From: Candidatus Hodarchaeota archaeon
GTDB taxonomy: Archaea; Asgardarchaeota; Heimdallarchaeia; Hodarchaeales; Hodarchaeaceae
Length of the DNA stretch: 35,655 nt
Direction: 5' to 3'
Assembly (NCBI GenBank): GCA_016840035.1
Contig: JAEOTC010000162.1
Location: 1 to 35,655, forward strand
The number at the start of each line of letters is the position of its first letter. Within the stretch, counting starts at the first letter, position 1. The notes below the pieces were generated by a model, which did not search any database, had not been told where the DNA came from, and saw nothing but the letters and a program-made list of their open reading frames with translations. A program made the translations under genes and the position numbers. Below are positions 17,200 to 24,069 of the stretch, in pieces.

Positions 17200-18141
17200 G
17201 TGGATCTATTAGATAAGTATCAATCTACCATCGACTGGTTACTAGAAGGAGATCCATCTATTAGATGGCAAACATACCGTGATATATGTAATTCCCCAAA
17301 AAAACAGATACAGAGTGAACGTTCAAAAATTGAATCGGAAGGGTGGGGAAAAACATTACTAGATAAGCAAGATCCTTCAGGAACATGGGATAATGGATTG
17401 TATAATCCAAAATGGACCTCAACAACTTATACATTGCTCTTATTACGAAGATTAGGTATAAACCCACTCAACAAACAATGTATAACTGGATGTCAAGTAT
17501 TACTCGATAATGGTCTCATGGAGGATGGGGGAATTAACTACTCAAGATCAAAAATTACAAACAGTGAAACCTGCATCACTGGCCTTGTTTTTGGAATTTT
17601 ATCCTACTTCAAGTATAAGGACAAACGATTAGATACCATCTTTTCGTATCTGGTTGAAAATCAAATGAAAGATGGAGGATGGAATTGTAGGTACCCATTG
17701 AAAGGGGCAACCCATGCGTCGTTTCATACTACTCTCATGGTACTAGAAGCCTTATTTGAATATCAAGAATCCTTTACTCAGAATTCTACTGAAATAGAGG
17801 CAATGCAAGAGCGAACACATGAATTTCTTTTACAACACCAACTCTACAAGTCACATAAAACGGGAGAAACAGTAAGTACGAAAATGACAATGTTGTCATT
17901 TCCTCCCAGGTGGTATTATACCGTTATTGCGGCTCTTGACTACTTTCAGAAGATAAATCATGAGAAAGATAGCCGTTTTACTGATGCTATCAGCCTAATT
18001 ACAAAAAGAGAAAAAAATGGGAAGTGGCCTGTTCAAGCTCCCATTAGAGGGAAAATTTGGTTTGAATTGGAACCGATACGACAGCCTAGCCGGTGGAATA
18101 CCTTAAGAGCCCTTAGGATATTGCAATGGTGGAACAGGTAA
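17200..18141 (+). CDS. Terpene-cyclase/prenyltransferase-like alpha-toroid protein
   Basis: A 313-residue protein with repeats of the squalene-cyclase/prenyltransferase alpha/alpha toroid: DPSGTWDNGLYNPKWTSTTYTLLLLRRLG, MKDGGWNCRYP...FHTTLMVLEAL and EKNGKWPVQAP...WNTLRALRILQWW, each a Gly-Trp turn followed by a helix. The DxDD catalytic motif of squalene-hopene cyclases is not present, so cyclase activity should not be assumed. The start is GTG at 17200, with AGAGGT nearby. No signal peptide is seen. It might bind prenyl or other lipids; function open. Confidence 0.75.
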   Translation: MDLLDKYQSTIDWLLEGDPSIRWQTYRDICNSPKKQIQSERSKIESEGWGKTLLDKQDPSGTWDNGLYNPKWTSTTYTLLLLRRLGINPLNKQCITGCQVLLDNGLMEDGGINYSRSKITNSETCITGLVFGILSYFKYKDKRLDTIFSYLVENQMKDGGWNCRYPLKGATHASFHTTLMVLEALFEYQESFTQNSTEIEAMQERTHEFLLQHQLYKSHKTGETVSTKMTMLSFPPRWYYTVIAALDYFQKINHEKDSRFTDAISLITKREKNGKWPVQAPIRGKIWFELEPIRQPSRWNTLRALRILQWWNR

Positions 18142-18216
18142 ATTAATGACAAAGAAGTTAATAGATTCACAAGGTTAACCAGTTGATCAGAGATACAATG
18201 TATCAGGTATGAATTA

Positions 18217-19245
18217 TCAAGTGAAAGCTTCGATAATTACTTCCCCCTTGTCCCAAATAGAATGGATTACCCTTGAGAAATTTGCCTTCAGAAGCTTACG
18301 TTTTATAATTTCTATTGTGGCACTTCCCTGTTGTTTTCTCGGGATCTCTAAAGAGTGGACAAAACGCTTCATAGATTTATAAAGAGAAATTTCGCAATCT
18401 GGATAATGCAACCAACTACTATCATCATCGATATTTGTCACAACAACTAACCGTCCATTTCTCGTTAAAGATTGCTTCAATTTTGAGAAGAAATCAACAG
18501 AAAAAACACCAGCATCACATTGCAATATTAGATCGAAGTTTTTCGGTAGATCATCCCGTAAAAAATCAAGTGGAATATATTTAATTCTATCTCCCAACGA
18601 GAATTGTTCCGCAATTTCCCTGCCATGAATACATACATTCTCAATATCGATTATCACAGCCGAAAGCGAAGAATAACATTTTAAAAGCTCTATTGACATT
18701 ACACCTGAACCTCCACCAATATCCAGTAAATTACTAATCCCAGACATATTGAAATTCCGAGTAAATTTCTCTGCAAACGGTAAATGATACTCAAACAACG
18801 CGTTAGTGAATCTTTTGGCATATTCTGAATCCTCCCTCATTTGATCAAACCAATTTGGAGGAGGTGAAGGTTGTTTATCCCATAAAGACCCAGAGAACGC
18901 AATCGTAGAGGGTAAATTTACAAAGAGGGGGGTATGTTTCTGCACTTCTTTAGCAAGAAAAGTCCAAGTATCGACGCTGTAAGTGTCAAGAATATTATCC
19001 TGTGTAATAGTGGATACTGAATATGCATCCTCATGTTTATCCAATAAACCGAGCTTATGCAGTAAATCCAATAAAGCTTGACATCGATGGAGAGGTATAT
19101 TTACTTCTTCTGCAATTTCAGAAGCTTTATTTATGTCACTCGATAATTTCCAAAATATACCTAGATCTAAAGCTGTGTGTAGAGCACTTGAGGGTATAAA
19201 CATATTTAGAAGCTGATAGACATCTTGAGTAGATGATATTTTCAT
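18217..19245 (-). CDS. COMT-like SAM-dependent methyltransferase
   Basis: About 342 residues. An N-terminal winged-helix dimerisation domain (about 1-90) precedes a class I Rossmann methyltransferase domain with motif I LLDIGGGSG (about residues 173-181), as in plant-type O-methyltransferases and bacterial antibiotic methyltransferases. The HDW stretch that supplies the catalytic His in that group is not recognisable; the corresponding segment reads QCDAGVFS. The acceptor may therefore not be a phenol hydroxyl. GGTGA precedes the ATG at 19245; an upstream ATG at 19260 is the alternative. It converges on the toroid protein gene; a shared pathway is only speculation. Confidence 0.82.
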   Translation of the reverse strand: MKISSTQDVYQLLNMFIPSSALHTALDLGIFWKLSSDINKASEIAEEVNIPLHRCQALLDLLHKLGLLDKHEDAYSVSTITQDNILDTYSVDTWTFLAKEVQKHTPLFVNLPSTIAFSGSLWDKQPSPPPNWFDQMREDSEYAKRFTNALFEYHLPFAEKFTRNFNMSGISNLLDIGGGSGVMSIELLKCYSSLSAVIIDIENVCIHGREIAEQFSLGDRIKYIPLDFLRDDLPKNFDLILQCDAGVFSVDFFSKLKQSLTRNGRLVVVTNIDDDSSWLHYPDCEISLYKSMKRFVHSLEIPRKQQGSATIEIIKRKLLKANFSRVIHSIWDKGEVIIEAFT

Positions 19246-19354
19246 TTTCAATCTCACCATTAAGTTCTGAAGTCATTTAGAGATACTATGAATTCAGTTA
19301 GAATTTAAAATAATTGATTGTTTGATAAATGTAGATTTTGGATGTGGAGTAAAA

Positions 19355-20656
19355 ATGAGAAATCCAGTCATAAAAATAATGATCATGATCACACTGTTTT
19401 TGACAGTTCATAATATGAATATACTAATTACAAATGCACCCATGCCGATAATAGACGTCAACTCAGACTATTATTCTTTAGATGTAACTCCTGGTGAAGT
19501 TAAATTATACGAAATTACCTCTTTACAAATACTACAACCAGATGGTAATTATAGTCTTCAAAACACAACTTTGGTGTCGGTAGGAGGAAAAATGAAACCA
19601 TTGACTTTAACATTACACGACAAAATTCAAGTAGCTATCCTAGATATTAATGGTACTCATATTCAATTGACAGAGCAATATCAAATTGCAAATGGTTCAA
19701 CGATTACCTGTGATCCTTTCTATCAAGATCTGGGTAAGGTAACCTTTGATTCCTACATCATGACCTCAAATACCAGTCTTATTGGGGATGTAATTAACGA
19801 AGCTAAGCTTGACACAACTACTCTATCGTCATCGTCAGTGTATTTTGAAGACTCAGATACTCTCTCAAATATAACTGGTTTAACCAGAGGGTGGGGAACC
19901 CGATATGAATTACCCAAAGGTTGGTTAGAATCTATAATTTACGAGACTTATAATATTACTCAGAACCCAATCACTTACTTCAAGCTTGAACAATACAGAG
20001 AGCCCGAACCTGATGATCCATTGGCTGTTAATCCCCAGTCTAATACACTAGGGGTGACTGTGGGGGATGAACAAATCCTTGAAATAGTCAAAGTTGAATC
20101 ACCCGAACTAACAGACCTCCAAGAAGGAGATAGAATGAAGTTTATAATTCTGAATATAACACAAGATACGATTCTGATCTCACAACAGTCTTTGGACCGG
20201 TTTGGGAATATTGTTGATGAGTTTGAAAACGAGCAAAATAGGAGTTTACTAAGTCCCCTTCAACCTATTCTTACCACAAATATCACCTTAATTCATGAGG
20301 TATTCGATGATAATCCTGATTATAATACCCTTTATTCCGACGAATTTGTAACTATTAACTTCACCTTCACCCTTCTGTCAACCGCTCTTGATGTTGAGAT
20401 GATATTCGACCTACAGACAGGATGGCTTGTTAGTTATCATATTATTATGGAAACAGAATCAGAATTAACAGAAATATGGATGATAGCAATTTCAGAGCTA
20501 ACAACCTCTATTACACCATCCTCCACAAGTACAACCACAACAGAGAAAACAGATCCAAAACCATCAACTACAACTACAACACCTAGAATCAGTTCTTTCC
20601 CAGGAATTGTAACATTCCTATTGTTAACTTTGGTGGTTATTAAAAGGCGACAATAA
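19355..20656 (+). CDS. Surface protein with Thr-rich stalk and C-terminal sorting/anchor signal
   Basis: About 433 residues. It has an N-terminal signal (hydrophobic stretch about 8-26), a beta-rich external region with many N-glycosylation sequons, then a Ser/Thr/Pro-rich stalk (TSTTTTEK...STTTTTP). After that comes SSFPGIVTFLLLTLVVIKRRQ: a Phe-Pro-Gly motif, a hydrophobic helix and a basic end. This tail resembles archaeal PGF-CTERM/archaeosortase signals, though it is not identical to the classic PGF form. GGAG lies six bases before the ATG at 19355, which decides the start over an upstream TTG. Substrate or binding role unknown. Confidence 0.75.
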   Translation: MRNPVIKIMIMITLFLTVHNMNILITNAPMPIIDVNSDYYSLDVTPGEVKLYEITSLQILQPDGNYSLQNTTLVSVGGKMKPLTLTLHDKIQVAILDINGTHIQLTEQYQIANGSTITCDPFYQDLGKVTFDSYIMTSNTSLIGDVINEAKLDTTTLSSSSVYFEDSDTLSNITGLTRGWGTRYELPKGWLESIIYETYNITQNPITYFKLEQYREPEPDDPLAVNPQSNTLGVTVGDEQILEIVKVESPELTDLQEGDRMKFIILNITQDTILISQQSLDRFGNIVDEFENEQNRSLLSPLQPILTTNITLIHEVFDDNPDYNTLYSDEFVTINFTFTLLSTALDVEMIFDLQTGWLVSYHIIMETESELTEIWMIAISELTTSITPSSTSTTTTEKTDPKPSTTTTTPRISSFPGIVTFLLLTLVVIKRRQ

Positions 20657-20673
20657 ATTCGTCGTTGTGAGGT

Positions 20674-21612
20674 TTAGACCAGCTCTTCAAGCTGTAAACT
20701 AAAAGCTAGGACTCTACTTAGTAATGCTGGGAGCTGCTCTCGTTTTTCTTTTAACCTATCTTTATGAAAACCGAGAAATAACACCATTCCTGCTTCTAGA
20801 AAGTTCACAATAAAGACACGATTATTGGATTCGAACAGAATGGAGGAAGAGGTTTGATCTTTAGAATTTGCTAGATTTTTTGCTACTGCATCAAACACTT
20901 GTCTAACCTCGTTAAGAGCAATATGGTCAAAATTCACAATATTTTCAAGTTGAATTAAAGGAACTCCAGCCTTAGTAAAAATTTGAGCCATTTCTGCATC
21001 ATTATGTTGAATAAAGGTATCTACAAGTGGGACGAGAGATTCATTTACTCCATATGTCCTTCCGAATACATCTCCCATTGCATTAAAGATTGAGGACTTG
21101 AAAACAGAGGTTTCATAATATCGAACATGCAATGGAAGGTTTACTAGAAGATGATCAGAAACCGTATTACGAACTTCTTCTTTCAATTGCTCTGGAATAA
21201 GATCGGTTTTGTGTTGAAATAAGTACGCATACGCTGTGGGACTATATTCAACGAGTTTGGTTAAGGAAACATCCAAGTAGTATTTAGCTTGTTCGAGCTC
21301 CTTTACCTTAACTGAGTCTACAACAAAAATAAGTGCTTTCACACCAGTAAAGATCAGATCTGATAAGCCATCAGTAAAGCGGTCTAAAAAGGAGGTCTGT
21401 CCTCCCATATCAAAGATAACTATTTCATGACCCGCAATCATAACTTTTTTTCGCTCATAATCAATTGTAGGAAGATATTCATCCTCTTCTATTGGAATTT
21501 GACCTTTAGTCACTGCATTAATGATAGTCGTTTTTCCAGACGCTTGTAATCCTAAGATAAGGATTTTGTTGATATCTTTTTTAGCTAGATATGACAAAAT
21601 GATATTCCTCAT
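20674..21612 (-). CDS. Rag/Arf-like small GTPase with C-terminal longin/roadblock-like extension
   Basis: A 312-residue protein. The first ~180 residues are a Ras-superfamily G domain: P-loop G21-x4-GKTT (to T29), switch I Thr about T49 in LPTID, switch II DMGGQ (D68-Q72, the Arf/Rag form), and G4 as HKTD (H134-D137) instead of the usual NKxD. HKxD is typical of Rag/Gtr GTPases. The C-terminal ~120 residues contain strands (SSSILFESNNRVFIVNFLEAGMVLFLGF) that resemble a longin or roadblock fold, as in Rag C-terminal domains. Such GTPases are a hallmark of Asgard archaea and of eukaryotic nutrient signalling. A TATA-like element at 21691-21698 lies upstream of its ATG. Regulators and localisation are unknown. 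Confidence 0.85.
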   Translation of the reverse strand: MRNIILSYLAKKDINKILILGLQASGKTTIINAVTKGQIPIEEDEYLPTIDYERKKVMIAGHEIVIFDMGGQTSFLDRFTDGLSDLIFTGVKALIFVVDSVKVKELEQAKYYLDVSLTKLVEYSPTAYAYLFQHKTDLIPEQLKEEVRNTVSDHLLVNLPLHVRYYETSVFKSSIFNAMGDVFGRTYGVNESLVPLVDTFIQHNDAEMAQIFTKAGVPLIQLENIVNFDHIALNEVRQVFDAVAKNLANSKDQTSSSILFESNNRVFIVNFLEAGMVLFLGFHKDRLKEKREQLPALLSRVLAFSLQLEELV

Positions 21613-21690
21613 AATTATTTGGCATGTGATAACTGCAAGAGCTGATTGAATTTTGAAGGAAGATAACTATTATTTGGAATCGATTTTTCC

Positions 21691-21698
21691 TATATAAT
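21691..21698. promoter_or_regulatory. TATA-like element between GTPase and methyltransferase genes
   Basis: TATATAAT, readable as a TATA box on either strand. On the minus strand it would give a leader of about 55 bases for the GTPase. For the plus-strand gene a second candidate, ATTTATAAG at 21760-21768, fits better with the ATG at 21854. Inferred from sequence alone. Confidence 0.4.
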
Positions 21699-21853
21699 GA
21701 CATATTAATACTCGGTTGAAACTCAAAAAGGTATCTAATGAATTTCTCCGCAAATCTAGTATTTATAAGCGGATTCACCAAGAAAGAAGTCAATCAATTG
21801 GTATTCAGTCTCACTACAAAACTAATCGAGATAAAGGACTTCCCGTGGGCACT

Positions 21854-22378
21854 ATGAAAGAAAAACGATCTCCAGTTATATCATTTCTCCATGTTATCTA
21901 TATACTAATCAGTGCAACAGTTCTGAGTTATATTCTAGCATTTGTCATCAGAGAATGGATCGGAAAAGATATTTTTGTGGAAATTTTGTTATTTCCTGCA
22001 GAGATTTTCGCTCCCTTTCCTCTTAATCTCTTGGGATTATTCACTGTGGGACTTGGATTTTTATTGGTATTTTTCGCTAATTTTCATCTCTTATTTATTG
22101 GTAAGATTGGTTTAGAGGATCGAGAACCTTTCCATACCCCCTCCACACTAGTTACTTCAGGACCTTATCGATTCAGTAGAAATCCCATTTACTTCGGTGT
22201 AGTTCTAATTACACTTGGTTTAGCGATAATAACTATAAGTTTAACAATTTTAATTTGTACAATAGGATTATATTTATTTTTCTGGAAAGTATTTATAAAA
22301 TGGGAGGAAGAAAAGCTAGATGATACTTTTGGTGAGGATTACCGAGAATATAAACAACGTGTACGAAGGTGGATCTGA
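21854..22378 (+). CDS. ICMT/PEMT-family integral membrane methyltransferase
   Basis: About 174 residues from the ATG at 21854, with four or five hydrophobic helices. The diagnostic segment is VTSGPYRFSRNPIYFGVVLITLG, the S-adenosylmethionine-binding signature of isoprenylcysteine carboxyl methyltransferases and phospholipid methyltransferases, followed by EEKLDDTFGEDYREYKQRVRRWI at the C-terminus. It methylates a lipid or a lipidated substrate in the membrane; which one is not determined. The frame is open back to a TTG at 21716, but the extra 46 residues are polar and unlike the family, and a TATA-like element lies inside that stretch, so the shorter start is preferred. Confidence 0.82.
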   Translation: MKEKRSPVISFLHVIYILISATVLSYILAFVIREWIGKDIFVEILLFPAEIFAPFPLNLLGLFTVGLGFLLVFFANFHLLFIGKIGLEDREPFHTPSTLVTSGPYRFSRNPIYFGVVLITLGLAIITISLTILICTIGLYLFFWKVFIKWEEEKLDDTFGEDYREYKQRVRRWI

Positions 22379-22399
22379 ATAACACCCTTATAGATAGAA

Positions 22400-22418
22400 A
22401 AAGAGAAAATTCTAAGAA
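22400..22418 (+). repeat. 19-bp direct repeat, copy 2
   Basis: Exact second copy of the 19-mer at 2240-2258, located 22 bases after the stop codon of the membrane methyltransferase gene and before a palindrome at 22457-22474. Confidence 0.5.
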
Positions 22419-22456
22419 ATCACTTGTTAAAACTTCTTAGACAGTTTTTGAACAGC

Positions 22457-22474
22457 AGGGAGATTAATTTCCCT
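22457..22474. repeat. Short near-perfect palindrome
   Basis: AGGGAGATTAATTTCCCT: an 18-bp inverted repeat around ATTAAT, with one pair that would be G-U in RNA. It lies between the methyltransferase and the zinc-ribbon membrane protein, followed by a pyrimidine-rich stretch. It might be a hairpin at the end of the upstream transcript or an operator for the downstream gene. Confidence 0.4.
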
Positions 22475-22551
22475 TACTTCCTTTTACATCCAAGATTAGT
22501 CTTAAAACCTAGTACTTAACACATTCATACAGATTCTTGAGAGGACAAGAA

Positions 22552-24039
22552 ATGATTAATGCCACCATCGAGGGTTTTCTACGCATTTGGCCACGAGTAT
22601 TTCCTACAATGCTAGTGTTCCTAGGATTAGGAACCATCCTGGCTACTATAATTGTCTTACTATCTGCTTTTTTTTCTGGATTAGCACAAGAGAAAATGAT
22701 AAAGAAGTACGTCTTTCTGAATGGCTATCCTGTGAAGTTAGGATCTTTCAAAGGATCTTTAAAGTATTCCAGTTTTGATATCATCCTGACGTTGTGGATA
22801 GCTGTATTACTAATGCCAGTCATTAGCTTCCTTCCCATCATGCTATTTGATGCAAGTATCTTACTAAGAGATCTGTTAATCATAGGTTTCATACCAGGAT
22901 TTATTCTTTCCCAGATTATCATGAGACGAGTTAATAGACGGTTTGAAGAAACCAAAATTTACTTTTATTCGAGTGGAATAGGCTTAAATAGGTTGGGAAA
23001 GGATTATATTTACCCAAATAAAGCAATTAAAAGATTGCGAGTAGATAGAGAAAAAAAATGGTTAGCAATGGGAGTAAAATATCGGTTTTTCCCTGAAAGT
23101 TGGGGGAATATTTATCTCGAATTTACTTCCCTCGAAGAATTAGAAAATTGTGTAAAGACGATTGTATCAACGATCGACATACCTGTGGATAGCTTCTCAT
23201 TTAAATCTTTATATTATAAGCTCGTTACTATACACAAAAATGTACAGATAATACCTTATTCAGATCTAGCTATAGTGATTCATCCTAAGACCCAACGCAT
23301 CTTAGAAGGAGAGGAAGAATACCTACCTACTCTAACCTCAACTACCATAGAAGATAAGCAAATTAAGTGTCCATTATGCTTTACTATATATACAAACTAT
23401 CGGAAGGGGTGTCCAAAATGCACCTATAGGATGAAGATCCTTGGATCATATCCATATCTAAGATATATGGGTTGGGTAATATTTACAACTGTGGTATTTA
23501 CTCTTTTACCACTAGTAATTCCAGGTGTTCTGGAATGGCAAGCATCAGATGAATATTCGGTCCTATATTTATGGGCTTATAGTTTGGGACTATTAACTTT
23601 ATTAGGTTTTATGACTGATAGATTTCATTTCCAAAGTCATGTCTACCAACATAAACCCCGGGAGTTTGTGCTAACATTAATAGTCGGACTTATACTGGTT
23701 ATAGAAACATTTCTTTGGGTATTTTTGACGATCCAGCTACCCTTAACTTATGTTTCAGAGCTTCGGTATTTCTTTGTAACTCCACTTACTGCTTATATTA
23801 TGGGAGGATTCTTTATCTACTTTATTATCGTGAAATTTCGAATGAGAACCTCTTTAATCGACATAGCAGATGTGGATATAAAGACACAGATCACACAAGC
23901 TAAAGAAGGGGGGGAACAAGGAGATTTACGATTTTGTCCGCACTGTGGTAAGAACAGGTATCAATCAGGTAAATTTTGTATCTCATGTGGATATCAGTTT
24001 GAAGAAGCTACTGACAAGGTTCATGGGAGGTTTAATTAG
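22552..24039 (+). CDS. Polytopic membrane protein with two zinc-ribbon domains
   Basis: About 495 residues from the ATG at 22552 (GAGAGGAC upstream decides it over the TTG at 22537). Three N-terminal transmembrane helices lie near residues 13-40, 75-96 and 105-123, followed by a soluble beta-rich domain (about 135-265). A first zinc ribbon has C273/C276 and C287/C290. Four more helices follow near 308-326, 340-355, 373-395 and 407-427. A second zinc ribbon lies at the C-terminus with C462/C465 and C476/C479. No family is recognised. Zinc ribbons on membrane proteins of this type often mediate protein contacts on the cytoplasmic side. Confidence 0.75.
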   Translation: MINATIEGFLRIWPRVFPTMLVFLGLGTILATIIVLLSAFFSGLAQEKMIKKYVFLNGYPVKLGSFKGSLKYSSFDIILTLWIAVLLMPVISFLPIMLFDASILLRDLLIIGFIPGFILSQIIMRRVNRRFEETKIYFYSSGIGLNRLGKDYIYPNKAIKRLRVDREKKWLAMGVKYRFFPESWGNIYLEFTSLEELENCVKTIVSTIDIPVDSFSFKSLYYKLVTIHKNVQIIPYSDLAIVIHPKTQRILEGEEEYLPTLTSTTIEDKQIKCPLCFTIYTNYRKGCPKCTYRMKILGSYPYLRYMGWVIFTTVVFTLLPLVIPGVLEWQASDEYSVLYLWAYSLGLLTLLGFMTDRFHFQSHVYQHKPREFVLTLIVGLILVIETFLWVFLTIQLPLTYVSELRYFFVTPLTAYIMGGFFIYFIIVKFRMRTSLIDIADVDIKTQITQAKEGGEQGDLRFCPHCGKNRYQSGKFCISCGYQFEEATDKVHGRFN

Positions 24040-24069
24040 GAGTTTTCTGCGCTCCTTTTTCTTGAATGA

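Noticed and set aside
20515..20590. Possible tandem DNA repeat of ACA/ACC codons
   Set aside because: It is coding sequence for the Thr-rich stalk of the surface protein, with mixed codons and no exact repeat unit.
21716..21853. N-terminal extension of the membrane methyltransferase frame back to a TTG
   Set aside because: The 46 residues are polar and unlike the family, and a TATA-like element lies within; the ATG at 21854 gives the usual length.
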